Part shown: positions 19,379-28,860 of the stretch, in pieces | How positions within the stretch are numbered: position 1 is the first letter of the stretch | Layout of the letters: each line of letters opens with the position of its first letter | Origin: LMUY01 sp964247705 | GTDB taxonomy: Bacteria > Pseudomonadota > Alphaproteobacteria > Acetobacterales > Acetobacteraceae | Direction: 5' to 3' | Length of the DNA stretch: 64,000 nt | NCBI GenBank assembly: GCA_964247705.1 | Contig: CAXTVQ010000004.1 | Coordinates: 1 to 64,000 of the forward strand | The notes under the pieces: model-generated | Told to the model about the DNA's origin: nothing | The model's input: the letters and a program-made list of their open reading frames with translations, nothing else | Database searches by the model: none | Program-made: the position numbers and the translations under genes

Positions 19379-21529
19379 CTAGGCGGCCTTTGCCTCCCGG
19401 CGGCGGGCGTGGAGGATGTATTCGGTGTAGCCGTTGGGCTGGGTCCGGCCCTTGAGCACCAGGTCGCACGCCGCGTGGAAGGCCGGGCCATCGAAGGCGG
19501 GCGCCATGGGCTTGTAGGCCGGGTCGCCGGCGTTCTGGCGGTCCACCACGGTGGCCATGCGGCGCAGCGTCTCCATCACCTGCGCCTCGGTCACCACGCC
19601 GTGGTGCAGCCAGTTGGCGATGTGCTGGCTGCTGATGCGCAGGGTCGCGCGGTCCTCCATCAGGCCGACGTCGTGGATGTCGGGGACCTTGGAGCAGCCG
19701 ACGCCCTGGTCGATCCAGCGGACGACGTAGCCCAGGATGCCCTGCGCGTTGTTGTCCAGTTCCGCCTGCACGTCGTCCGGGGCCCAGTTGGGGCGGTCGG
19801 CGAGCGGGATGGTCAGCAGGTCGGACAGCTTGGCGGGGGCGCGGCGGGCGATGGCGTCCTGGCGCTCGGCGACGCTGACCTGGTGGTAGTGCAGGGCGTG
19901 CAGGGTGGCGGCGGTGGGGGACGGGACCCAGGCGGTGTTGGCGCCGGCTTGCGGGTGGCCGATCTTCTGCACCAGCATGTCGGCCATCTTGTCGGGGGCG
20001 GCCCACATGCCCTTGCCGATCTGCGCCTTGCCGCGCAACCCGGCGGCCAGGCCGATGTCCACGTTGCGGTCCTCGTAAGCTTTGATCCAGGGCGTGTTCT
20101 TGATCTCGTTCTTGCGGATCATGGCGCCCGCTTCCATCGAGGTGTGGATCTCGTCGCCGGTGCGGTCCAGGAAGCCGGTGTTGATGAACACCACCCGGTC
20201 CTTCGCCGCGGCGATGCAGGCGGCCAGGTTGGCGCTGGTGCGGCGCTCCTCGTCCATGATGCCCATCTTCAGGGTTGCGTGCGGCAGGCCGAGGATCTGC
20301 TCGACGCGGGTGAACAGCTCGGACGCGAAGGCGACCTCCTCCGGGCCGTGCATCTTGGGTTTCACGATGTACACCGAACCCTCGCGGCTGTTGCGGCGGG
20401 CCTTCAGGTCGTGCATGGCGATCAGGGCGGTGACGAGGGCGTCCAGCATGCCCTCGGGGATCTCGGCGCCGCTCTGGTCCAGCACGGCGTCGGTGAACAT
20501 GTGGTGGCCGACGTTGCGGATCAGCATCAGGCTGCGGCCGGGCAGCGAGATTTCACCGCCGCCGGGTGCGGTGAACACGCGGTCGGGGTTGAGCTTGCGT
20601 TCGAGGGTCTTGCCGCCTTTCTCGAAGCTGGCGGAGAGGCTGCCGTCCATCAGGCCGAGCCAGTTGCGGTAGACGGCGACCTTGTCCTCGGCGTCCACGG
20701 CGGCGACGCTGTCCTCGCAGTCCATGATGGTGCTGATGGCGGACTCGATGACCATGTCGGCGACGCCCGCCGGGTCGTTTTTGCCGATGAAGTGGCTGCG
20801 GTCGATCAGCAGTTCGATGTGCAGGCCGTTGCGGCGGAGCAGGATGGCGGTGGGGTTGGCGGGCTCGCCCAGGTAGCCGGCGAACTGCGCCGGGTCGGCG
20901 AGGCCGGTCTGGCCGCCGCGGTGGTGGGCGACGAGGGCGCCGTTGTCCACGGTGTAGCTGGCGACGGGGGCGTGGGAGCCGTGCGCGAGGGGGACGGCTT
21001 CGTCCAGGAACGCCTTGGCGCGGGCGACGACCTTGGCGCCGCGGGCCGGGTTGAACGTGCCGCCGCGGGCGGCGCCGTCCGTTTCGGGCAGCGCGTCCGT
21101 GCCGTAGAGCGCGTCGTACAGGCTGCCCCAGCGGGCGTTGGCGGCGTTCAGCGCGTAGCGGGCGTTGCTGACGGGGACCACGAGCTGCGGGCCGGCGATG
21201 GAGGCGATCTCCGCGTCGACGTTGCTGGTGGCCACGGTGAACGGCGCGGGTTCGGGCAGCAGGTAGCCGATGTCGCGCAGGAAGCTCTCGTAGGCCGCCT
21301 GGTCCGGGGCGGCGCCTTTGCGGCCGGCGTGCCAGGCGTCGATCTGCTTCTGCATCTCCTCGCGGCGGGCGAGCAAAGCGTGGTTGCGCGGGGCGAGGCC
21401 GACGACCATGGCCGCGAAGCCGGACCAGAACGCGTTGGCGTCGAGGCCGGTCCCGGGGAGGGCTTCGGTCTCGATGAAGCTGTACAGCGGTGTTGCGACC
21501 TGCAGGCCGTGTATCGTGGTCCGGTCCAT
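19379..21529 (-). CDS. glcB: Malate synthase G
   Basis: This 716-residue protein is close to the usual 720-730 length of malate synthase G. It condenses glyoxylate with acetyl-CoA to malate in the glyoxylate and glycolate pathways. Family blocks visible are SVAAVDAEDKVAVYRNWLGL, SLMLIRNVGHHMFTDAVLD, GSVYIVKPKMHGPEEVAFA, KMGIMDEERRTSANLAACI (conserved Glu/Arg of the active site), FINTGFLDRTGDEIHTSMEA and NTAWVPSPTAATLHALHYHQ. The ATG at 21529 has GAGGAGG about eight bases upstream. No isocitrate lyase (aceA) was seen nearby. Confidence 0.96.
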   Translation of the reverse strand: MDRTTIHGLQVATPLYSFIETEALPGTGLDANAFWSGFAAMVVGLAPRNHALLARREEMQKQIDAWHAGRKGAAPDQAAYESFLRDIGYLLPEPAPFTVATSNVDAEIASIAGPQLVVPVSNARYALNAANARWGSLYDALYGTDALPETDGAARGGTFNPARGAKVVARAKAFLDEAVPLAHGSHAPVASYTVDNGALVAHHRGGQTGLADPAQFAGYLGEPANPTAILLRRNGLHIELLIDRSHFIGKNDPAGVADMVIESAISTIMDCEDSVAAVDAEDKVAVYRNWLGLMDGSLSASFEKGGKTLERKLNPDRVFTAPGGGEISLPGRSLMLIRNVGHHMFTDAVLDQSGAEIPEGMLDALVTALIAMHDLKARRNSREGSVYIVKPKMHGPEEVAFASELFTRVEQILGLPHATLKMGIMDEERRTSANLAACIAAAKDRVVFINTGFLDRTGDEIHTSMEAGAMIRKNEIKNTPWIKAYEDRNVDIGLAAGLRGKAQIGKGMWAAPDKMADMLVQKIGHPQAGANTAWVPSPTAATLHALHYHQVSVAERQDAIARRAPAKLSDLLTIPLADRPNWAPDDVQAELDNNAQGILGYVVRWIDQGVGCSKVPDIHDVGLMEDRATLRISSQHIANWLHHGVVTEAQVMETLRRMATVVDRQNAGDPAYKPMAPAFDGPAFHAACDLVLKGRTQPNGYTEYILHARRREAKAA

Positions 21530-21721
21530 GGGCGTGCCTCCTCGAAGGGCGCCGTTCTTCCCTCTTGGACGGCTCTTGTCGAGAGGGTATGCCCCGACAA
21601 AGCGCGGCTGCCGCCGATGCGGTGGGAAATCCTTTCTAGAAAGTTACCAGCCCGTCATAATCCACGCAGCCGACCCAATTAGGTCCGGGTTGGCACATTG
21701 CTGAGATGGGAGGGATCGAGC

Positions 21722-22564
21722 ATGGCGACGGCGTTGGGGCGGCAGTTACGGCACTCGAAGGAACGGAGCTATGGCGGCGCCATGGCGGTCATCGGCGCGA
21801 TCGTGTGGGGGATCCTGCTCCTCCTCGTTGTCTTTGCGTTGATGCAGGGGAGCTACAACCTGCTGCTCGCGATCCTGTTCTACGGCGCTGCATTCGCCGT
21901 CGCGGCCTGGGTTGCAGCCGGGTTCTACCGCGCGAGGGCGTTCGGCCACTACGTGCTGGTCAGCGAGCAGCAATGCCCGCAGATCCATCGCGTGCTGCTG
22001 GACAGTGCGAGGGAGGTCGGGCTGAGCCAACCGCCGGTGGCGTTCATCTATAATTCGAACGGCGTCATCAACGCCTTCGCCCGCCGCCTGCTCGGCAAGC
22101 CCTACGTGTTCCTGACCTCCAGCCTCATCGATGCGGACACGGATGCGCAGGTGCGCTTCGTGATCGGCCACGAACTCGGTCACCATGCGGCGGGCCATCT
22201 GAACTGGGTCAAGACCCTGTTGAAGCTGCCGGCGCACATCGTGCCGTTCCTGCCGCAGGCCTACTCGCGCGGTCGCGAACTGACCGCCGACCGGATCGGC
22301 GCGTACCTGGCCCGCGACCTCGATGCGTCGCGCGGGGCGCTGCAGATGCTGGCCTGTGGAAGTGCGCGGCTGAACCCGGTGCTCGACCACCGGGCGTTTG
22401 CGGCGCAGGAGGCCATGGTGCCGGGCTTCTTCGGCTGGCTGCTGGCGATTTTCTCCTACTACCCGCGCACGACGCAGCGGGTGCTGGCGCTCGGGGAGGA
22501 TTTGCCTGGTGGCCGGTCGGAGCCGCGGCTTGGGGCGATGCCGGAACGGATGGCGATGGGGTGA
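21722..22564 (+). CDS. M48-family membrane metalloprotease (HtpX/STE24-like)
   Basis: This 280-residue protein has two N-terminal membrane segments (about 22-44, AVIGAIVWGILLLLVVFAL; about 48-70). The zinc-protease domain follows, with the active site VIGHELGHHAAGHL (HExxH) and the third ligand Glu in SRGRELTADRIGAYLARD. PYVFLTSSLID precedes the active site. M48 proteases degrade misfolded membrane or periplasmic proteins. The ATG at 21722 is preferred over 21698; GGGAGGG lies at 21709-21715. Confidence 0.88.
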   Translation: MATALGRQLRHSKERSYGGAMAVIGAIVWGILLLLVVFALMQGSYNLLLAILFYGAAFAVAAWVAAGFYRARAFGHYVLVSEQQCPQIHRVLLDSAREVGLSQPPVAFIYNSNGVINAFARRLLGKPYVFLTSSLIDADTDAQVRFVIGHELGHHAAGHLNWVKTLLKLPAHIVPFLPQAYSRGRELTADRIGAYLARDLDASRGALQMLACGSARLNPVLDHRAFAAQEAMVPGFFGWLLAIFSYYPRTTQRVLALGEDLPGGRSEPRLGAMPERMAMG

Positions 22565-22614
22565 GGCTGGGGAGGGGTGCCACGCACGCGATGTTCCCCG
22601 CTTAGATTGTTCCG

Positions 22615-24127
22615 TCAGGGGCGGCGTTCGAAGCTGAAATGCGCCATCCGGTCCGGCTGGGTGGTGACGCGGCCGATCGGGCGCACGTCGGCGGCGTCCT
22701 TGGAACGCGCGGTGAGCGAGCCGAGAAGGGTGGCCAGCACCAGCACGGCTTCGGCCAGGGCGAACTGGGCGGCGACGCAGATGCGGGGGCCGGCGCCGAA
22801 CGGCAGGTAGCTGAAGCGGGGCGGCACCGGGGCGCCCGGCATGAAACGGCCCGGGTCGAACGCCGCCGGGTCTTCCCAGAGCAGGGTGTGGCGGTGCAGG
22901 ACCCAGGGCGCGATGGCCACCGTGGCACCCCGCGGGATGGCCGTTCCGTTCGCAACGTCCCGCTGGATGGCCGAGCGGGTGATGAGGAAGGCCGGCGGGT
23001 ACAGCCGCAACGCCTCGCTCACCACGGCGCGGGTGACGGGCAGGCGCGCCATCGCCTCGGACGCGTCCTGCGGGCCGAACGGGTTGGCGGCTGCCTCGTC
23101 CGCCACCCGGCTCTGCCAAAGCGGGGATTGCGCCAGCAGGCCGAGGGTCCAGAACAGGGTCAGGGCCGTGGTTTCGTGCCCGGCCAGGATCATGGTGGCG
23201 ACCTGGTCGCAGAGTTGCTCGCGGCTGAAGCCTTCGCCGGTCTCGGGATCGCGGGCGGCCACCAGCATGTCGAACAGGTCACGCGGGCCGTCGGTCGCGG
23301 GCAGGCGGGCGCGGGCGTCCACGATGCCGCCGATCAGGGCGGTCCACTCGGCCCGGAAGCGGCGGCGGGCCCGGTCCTGCGGTGAGGGGACGCTCGGCGG
23401 GAACAGCAGCTCGAACGCGGACGGCCGGGCGAGCTTGGTGGCGAAGCGCATCAGCAGCGCGCGCATCGGGCCGCCATGCCCGGCCATCTCGAGCGAGAAC
23501 ATCGACCGGCCGGCGATCTCGAGCGCGGTGCGCTGCACCTCGGGCAGCAGGTCCACGTCCTCGCGGCCGGCGAGGCGCTCGCGGCACTCGGCGGCGGCGA
23601 TGGCGACGTGGCTGGTGAGCACGGGCATCGAGCGGGGGGCGAGGATCGGGGCGATGGTGCGGCGCTGGTGACGCCAGGCAGCGCCCTCGCTAAGCAGCAG
23701 GCCGTCGCCCAGCAGCGGCGCCAGGAGCCGGCGCGAGATGTCCGGGCGGCGGTAGTTGGCGACGTTCTTGACCAGCACGTGGCCGATCGCCTCGGGGTCG
23801 TTCAGCAGCACCTGGATGCGGCCCAGGAAGCTGCCGACCATGGCGGGCCGCTCGTAGGCCTGGCGCCCCCACATCTCGAGCGCGTTGCCGCGGAGCAGGC
23901 GCAACGTGCCAAACGCCCCGGGTGCGGTGGAGCGCAGCGGGTGGATCGGCGGTGCGAGGCGAGGCGGTATGGGGGAAGGNNNNNNNNNNNNNNNNNNNNN
24001 NNNNNNNNNNNNNNNNNNNNNNNNNNNNNNNNNNNNNNNNNNNNNNNNNNNNNNNNNNNNNNNNNNNNNNNNNNNNNNNAGGCGGTATGGGGGAAGGTGG
24101 GGAGGCCAGGTTGGGAACGTCGAGCAT
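22615..24127 (-). CDS. Cytochrome P450, N-terminus interrupted by a 100-N scaffold gap
   Basis: The I-helix oxygen-binding motif (ILAGHETTALTLFW), the ExxR pair (VSEALRLYPPAFLI) and the heme loop (YLPFGAGPRICVAAQFALAE) are visible. The residue two after the heme Cys is Ala instead of the usual Gly. Continuous coding is visible up to the gap at 23979. Sequence on the two sides of the gap shares an 18-bp end. Merging those copies joins the body in frame to an ATG at 24127 (MLDVPNLASPPSPIPPRLAP), giving a full-length protein of about 465 residues. Soluble type, no membrane anchor. Substrate is unknown; no dedicated ferredoxin or reductase is adjacent. Confidence 0.9.
23980..24079. other. Scaffold gap (100 N) flanked by an 18-bp duplication
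   Basis: This run is exactly 100 N. The 18 bases before it (23962-23979, aggcggtatgggggaagg) are identical to the 18 bases after it (24080-24097). This pattern is expected when two overlapping contigs are scaffolded without merging. Removing 118 bases reconnects the P450 reading frame. Confidence 0.95.
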
Positions 24128-24176
24128 GCGGAATAAAAGGGGTTGGCGGTTGGCGAAGGAAAGGGGTCAGCCCCGT

Positions 24177-24542
24177 TCAGACGCCGTGCTTGGTCAAGGT
24201 TGCCAGCAAGGCGCGTTGGCTCACCGGCTTCTCCAGGCGCGGGTAACCGCGGTACGGCTGCGCCACGGCCTCGGAGTTGAAACCGGTGGCGAACACGAGC
24301 GGGATGCCGCGCGCGGTCAACGCGTCGGCGATCCGGTAGGACAGGGTGCCGTGCAGGTCGATGTCCAGGATGGCCAGGTCGAGCGGGACCGCCGCGCCGG
24401 TGACCAGGGCGAGCGCCTCGTCCTCCCAGCCGATCGGTCCGACCGGGACTGCGCCGGCCGAAACCAGCATGTCCAGGACGTCCGTCGCGATGATGTAATC
24501 GTCTTCCACCACCAGGACGCGGCGGCCGGCCAGCGAGATCAC
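24177..24542 (-). CDS. Single-domain response regulator (receiver protein)
   Basis: About 121 residues form one CheY-like receiver domain with no output domain. The acidic pocket is VVEDDYIIATDVL, the phosphoacceptor Asp lies in LDLAILDIDLHG, the switch Thr in LVFATGFNSE and the conserved Lys in RLEKPVSQRALLATL. The GTG at 24542 starts five bases after the kinase stop, so it is co-translated with the CheB-CheR-HWE kinase and is its likely partner. An open frame continues upstream, but it overlaps the kinase end and lacks receiver similarity. Confidence 0.88.
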   Translation of the reverse strand: MISLAGRRVLVVEDDYIIATDVLDMLVSAGAVPVGPIGWEDEALALVTGAAVPLDLAILDIDLHGTLSYRIADALTARGIPLVFATGFNSEAVAQPYRGYPRLEKPVSQRALLATLTKHGV

Positions 24543-24546
24543 CGCC

Positions 24547-27500
24547 TCACGCCTTGCCGCGGCTGTTGGACAGCCGGCCGATCGGGATGTCGATACGGCA
24601 GGATATGCCATCGGCGCCGAATACGAGATCGGTGGTTGCACGCAACGTCATGGCGAGGGAGCGTTCGATCAACTGGCGTCCGAAGCCGCTGCGCTCCGCT
24701 GCATCCGGCGGCAGCGTCACCCCGCTCTCCCGCCATTCCAGCACGAGCTTCTCGCCCTCCGGCCCATCCGCAAACTCGCGCCACCAAACGTTCAGACGGC
24801 CGGCTTCGCCCTTCAATGCGCCGTACTTGACGGCGTTGGTGGCGAGTTCGTGGACGACCAGCGCCAATGCCTGGACGTGGTCGAGCCTCAGCGCCACGGG
24901 CGGACCGTCCAGCACCACGTGCGCATCCTCTGCCGCGCCGTGGGCCTCCAGTTCCAGCCGCAAGATCTCGCCGAGTTCCACCGTGTCGTCCTCCGCGTGG
25001 CTGATCAGCCCCTGCACCCGGCTCAGCGCCGACAGCCGGTCCTTGTAGGCGTCCAGCGAGCCGCCCTTGCCGATGGTCTGGCGCGCGATGGCCTGCACGA
25101 CGCCGAGCAGGTTGCGGGTGCGGTGCTGCAGTTCGGCGACCAGAACGCGCAGCCGCACCTCCGCGCGGGTCAGCCCGGTCACGTCCACGAAGCTGACCGC
25201 GGCCCCGTCCACCACGCCGCGGGTGTTCTGGTAGGGGGTCACGCGCAACAGGTAGTGGCCGTTGCCGTCGTCGAGGTCGATCTGCCGCTCGATCAAGCTG
25301 CGGCCGGCGATCACCGCTGCAACGTCGTCCGCCAGGTCGGGCAGCATCACCTGGCCGGTGAGGTCGGTGATCGGGCGGCCGCGGTCGTTCGGCAGGATGT
25401 TGAACAAGGCGGAGATCGCGGGCGTGTAGTTGCGGATCACCAGGCGCTGGTCCAGGAACACGGTCGCGACGTTGGTGCTGTCGAACAAGGATTGCAGGTC
25501 TGCGTTCGTGCGGTCGAGCGCGTCCACCTTGCCCAGCAGCTCGGCGTTGACCGTGTGCAGCTCCTCGTTGACGGATTGCAGCTCCTCCTTGCTCGCCTCC
25601 AGCTCCTCGTTGGTGGACTGGAACTCCTCGTTGACGGATTGGAGTTCCTCGTTGGAGGATTTCAGCTCCTCGAGCGCCGTCTCGTATTCCTCGACCAGGG
25701 ATTGCAGGCGGTCGCGCGTCTCCCGCAGCTCCTCCTCGAGTTGCACGCTGGCGCCGTCGCGGCTGGACAGGGCGCGGGCGGCGGCCTCCTCCCGGCTGAC
25801 CGTCGGGCCTTCGTCGGTGAACAGCACGAGGTAGAGCGGTTCCTCGTCGCGGTCGTTCAGGGGTTCGACCGTGATGGTGACCAGTTGCACCCGGCCGTCC
25901 TCGCTCTCGACGGGGACCCCCCCGCGCACGATGCTGCGGTTCGCCTCGACCACTTCGCGCAACAGGCTGCGCAGGTCGAGCCGCAGGCCGCGCCGCGCCA
26001 TGGTCAGCAACTGGCGGTTGGGCAGGCCGGACGCCGCTTCCAGGTATTTGCCGGTGCGGGCCGAGAAGTAGACGATGTCGCCCTCGCGGTTGATCAGGAC
26101 GTGCGGCGGGGCGAAGCGGTCCAGCACCTGGTTCTGGACCGATTGCTGCAGCGTGGGCCCGCCCGGCATCGTTTGCCGGGCCAGGCCGCCGCCGCGGGTG
26201 GAGGGCTGCATGTCCCGCACGACCAGCGGCAGGCGGAGGGAGGAGGTGACGTCCTCGCGCTTGCGGAAGATGCGGTGCTTCTTGTCCAGCGGGGCGAACA
26301 GCTCCCGGTGTTGCGAGACGTTTTCCGACGTGCCGAGGAACAGGAAGCCGCCATTGCGCAGGGCGTAGTGGAAGGTCGGCAGGACCTGGTTCTGCACGTC
26401 CAGGCCGAAATAGATCAGCAGGTTGCGGCAGGAGACCAGGTCCATGCGGGAGAACGGCGGATCGCGCAGGACGCTGTGCGGCGAGAAGATGCACAGGTCG
26501 CGCACGTCCTTGGTAAGCATGTAGCTGCCGCCATCCGGGATGAAGAAGCGCCGCCGGCGGTCCGCGCTGACGGCGTCCAGCAGCGCCGGCGGGTAGTGTG
26601 CGGAGCGGGCGATGCCGAGCGCGTGCTCGTCGATGTCGGTGGCGAACACCTGGACGCGGGGCACGGCGCTGAGCCCGCCCATATGTTCGCGCAACAGGAT
26701 GGCGATGGAGTAGACTTCCTCGCCGGTGGCGCAGCCGGGCACCCACACCCGCACGGTGTCGGTGGCGCCGCGGCCCTCGAACAGCTTGGGGATAACCAGG
26801 CTGGCCAGGTTCTCGAACGCGTCGGCATCGCGGAAGAAGCTGGTGACGTTGATCAGCAGGTCACGGAACAGGGCCTGGACCTCCGCCGGGTCCTGCTGCA
26901 GCAGGCTGACATAGGCGTCGACGGTGTCCAGTTGGGCCACCTGCATGCGCCGCTGCACCCGGCGCAGGAAGGTCTTGGTCTTGTAGCCGGCGAAATCGTG
27001 GCCGACCTGGTTGCGCAGGATGGCGTAGATCTCGGCGCGCGCGAAGTCGGCGGTTTTCTCGTCATCGAGGCCGCTCGCCGCTTCTCCCGGGTTCGCCAGG
27101 CTGCGCGCGAACTGCACCAGCCGCGCACCCATCGCGTCGGCGGGGATCGCGAAATCGACGTAGCCGGTGGCGATCGCGCTGTCGGGCATGCTCGGATGGC
27201 CCGGGCCGTGCCCGTCGGCGACCTGCGCCAGGGTGAGGCCGGCATATTCCTTGATGACCTTGATGCCGAGCGTGCCGTCGCCGTCGCCGCCGGACAGCAC
27301 GACGCCGGCAGCGAACTCGCCGACGTCGCGGGCCAGGGCGCCGAAGAACACGTCGATCGGCTTGCGGCCGCGCCGCGCCGGATTGGGCCGGGTGACCTGC
27401 AGATGACGGCGCTCGATGCCGAGCACGGCATCCTCCGGCAGGACGTAGACGGTGTTGATCTCGATGGCGGCGCCGTCGGTGGCGATGTGCACCGGCATGC

Positions 27501-27678
27501 GGGTGCGCCGCGCCACGATCTCGTGCAGCAGGCTCTCGCGCGCCGGGTTGAGGTGGGTGACGATGACGATGGCGAAGCCGGGTTGTTCTGGGATGCCGAC
27601 GAAGAAGCCTTCGAGCGCTTCGATCCCGCCCGCCGAGGCGCCGACGCCGACGATTGGGAATGCTGCCGTTTCAGACAT
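24547..27678 (-). CDS. CheB-CheR-PAS-HWE histidine kinase fusion
   Basis: This protein of about 1043 residues has, in order: a CheB methylesterase domain (about 1-190; IVGVGASAGGIEALEGFF with catalytic Ser, VTHLNP His, VVLSGGDGDGTLG Asp); a CheR methyltransferase (about 205-480; FLRRVQRRMQ, WVPGCATGEEVYSIAI for SAM binding, DLVSCRNLLIYF); a long coiled coil of SxNEELQS/T repeats (about 650-720); a PAS domain (FDSTNVATVFLDQRLVIRNY); and an HWE kinase core (ELQHRTRNLLGVVQAIARQT, HELATNAVKYGALK, LEWRESG). The ATG at 27678 has GGAG six bases upstream. It probably links methylation-type chemistry to phosphorylation of the adjacent receiver. Confidence 0.93.
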   Translation of the reverse strand: MSETAAFPIVGVGASAGGIEALEGFFVGIPEQPGFAIVIVTHLNPARESLLHEIVARRTRMPVHIATDGAAIEINTVYVLPEDAVLGIERRHLQVTRPNPARRGRKPIDVFFGALARDVGEFAAGVVLSGGDGDGTLGIKVIKEYAGLTLAQVADGHGPGHPSMPDSAIATGYVDFAIPADAMGARLVQFARSLANPGEAASGLDDEKTADFARAEIYAILRNQVGHDFAGYKTKTFLRRVQRRMQVAQLDTVDAYVSLLQQDPAEVQALFRDLLINVTSFFRDADAFENLASLVIPKLFEGRGATDTVRVWVPGCATGEEVYSIAILLREHMGGLSAVPRVQVFATDIDEHALGIARSAHYPPALLDAVSADRRRRFFIPDGGSYMLTKDVRDLCIFSPHSVLRDPPFSRMDLVSCRNLLIYFGLDVQNQVLPTFHYALRNGGFLFLGTSENVSQHRELFAPLDKKHRIFRKREDVTSSLRLPLVVRDMQPSTRGGGLARQTMPGGPTLQQSVQNQVLDRFAPPHVLINREGDIVYFSARTGKYLEAASGLPNRQLLTMARRGLRLDLRSLLREVVEANRSIVRGGVPVESEDGRVQLVTITVEPLNDRDEEPLYLVLFTDEGPTVSREEAAARALSSRDGASVQLEEELRETRDRLQSLVEEYETALEELKSSNEELQSVNEEFQSTNEELEASKEELQSVNEELHTVNAELLGKVDALDRTNADLQSLFDSTNVATVFLDQRLVIRNYTPAISALFNILPNDRGRPITDLTGQVMLPDLADDVAAVIAGRSLIERQIDLDDGNGHYLLRVTPYQNTRGVVDGAAVSFVDVTGLTRAEVRLRVLVAELQHRTRNLLGVVQAIARQTIGKGGSLDAYKDRLSALSRVQGLISHAEDDTVELGEILRLELEAHGAAEDAHVVLDGPPVALRLDHVQALALVVHELATNAVKYGALKGEAGRLNVWWREFADGPEGEKLVLEWRESGVTLPPDAAERSGFGRQLIERSLAMTLRATTDLVFGADGISCRIDIPIGRLSNSRGKA

Positions 27679-27797
27679 TAACGGCTCCAACCGTGTTTGA
27701 TCCAAGCTGCCTCTCTAAAGCATAGTTGGGGTGTCGGGGGCGTGGTGCACACATTCGTTGTTTTTGTGATGAAACAAGTTGGCTGGGAAGCCGCCCC

Positions 27798-28860
27798 GTG
27801 ACCACCAACGGTGTGACCGGACCCGAGGCGACCGGNNNNNNNNNNNNNNNNNNNNNNNNNNNNNNNNNNNNNNNNNNNNNNNNNNNNNNNNNNNNNNNNN
27901 NNNNNNNNNNNNNNNNNNNNNNNNNNNNNNNNNNNGACCGGACCCGAGGCGACCGGGCCCGAGGCGATTGGGCGCGCCTGGCTGCTGACGGACACGCCGG
28001 GTTCGCGGGCACAGGCGGCGTGGGGGCGGCGCTACCGGGCCTGGCTGCTGTTCCGGCGCAACCCGGCGGCGATGGCCGGGCTGGCCGTGGCGGTGCTGCT
28101 GGTGGGCGCCGCGATCCTGGCCCCCGTGATCGCCCCGCTCGACCCGGCGGCGCAGGATCTGGCGCACCGCCTGGCGCCGGCCGGCCCGGTGCATTGGCTG
28201 GGCACGGACGAGCTGGGCCGGGACATCTACTCCCGCGTGATCTATGGCGGACGGATCACGCTCGGCATGGTGGTGGCGGTGGTGGTGCTGGTGGCGCCGC
28301 TCGGCCTGGCGGTGGGCTGCGTCGCGGGCTACGCGGGCGGGATGTGGGACAAGCTGCTGATGCGGGTGACCGACATCTTCCTGGCGTTCCCGCGGCTGAT
28401 CCTGGCGCTGGCGTTCGTGGCGGCGCTGCGCCCGGGCATCCCCTCCGCCGTGGCCGCGATCGCGCTGACCGCCTGGCCGCCGTATGCCCGCCTGGCCCGG
28501 GCCGAGACGATCGGCTACCGGGGTGCGGACTTCATCGCCGCCGCGCGGCTGACGGGCGCCTCCGCCGGGCGCATCGTGCTGCGCCACATCGCACCGTTGT
28601 GCCTGCCGAGCCTGATCGTGCGCATGACGCTGGACATGAGCGCCATCATCCTGACGGCGGCGGCGCTCGGCTTCCTCGGCATGGGGGCGCAGCCGCCGTC
28701 GCCGGAATGGGGGGCGATGGTCGCGTCCGGGCGGCGGTTCATCCTGGACCAGTGGTGGGTGCCGACGGCGCCGGGTGCGGCGATCTTCCTGGCCTCGCTC
28801 GCCTTCAACCTGCTGGGCGATGGGTTGCGCGACGTGCTGGACCCGAAGCATGGCGGCTGA
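27798..28860 (+). CDS. Oligopeptide ABC transporter permease (DppC/OppC/GsiD-like), N-terminus spans a scaffold gap
   Basis: Multi-pass inner-membrane permease. Features are RRNPAAMAGLAVAVLLVGAA (first helix), the LGTDELGRDIYSRVIYGGRI block typical of C-type subunits, and the EAA-type coupling loop AARLTGASAGRIVLRHIAPL. After gap closure the frame continues upstream to GTG 27798 or 27813. The N-terminus then reads (V)TTNGVTGPEATGPEAIGRAW, containing a repeated pentapeptide TGPEA. It is the first gene of an operon with two ATPases; no DppB-type partner and no binding protein are present here. It is divergent from the kinase gene. Confidence 0.88.
27836..27935. other. Scaffold gap (100 N) inside a 15-bp tandem repeat
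   Basis: This run is exactly 100 N. The 21 bases before it (27815-27835) are identical to the 21 bases after it (27936-27956). The flanks consist of a 15-bp direct repeat (unit GACCGGRCCCGAGGC, TGPEA in the permease frame), which may have broken the assembly. The true copy number is unknown; a minimal merge (121 bases removed) restores the permease frame. Confidence 0.9.

Noticed and set aside
24850..27681. A 943-codon open frame on the plus strand opposite the CheB-CheR kinase
   Set aside because: Composition is Gln/His/Arg/Val-rich with no domain, and the opposite strand encodes clear conserved domains.
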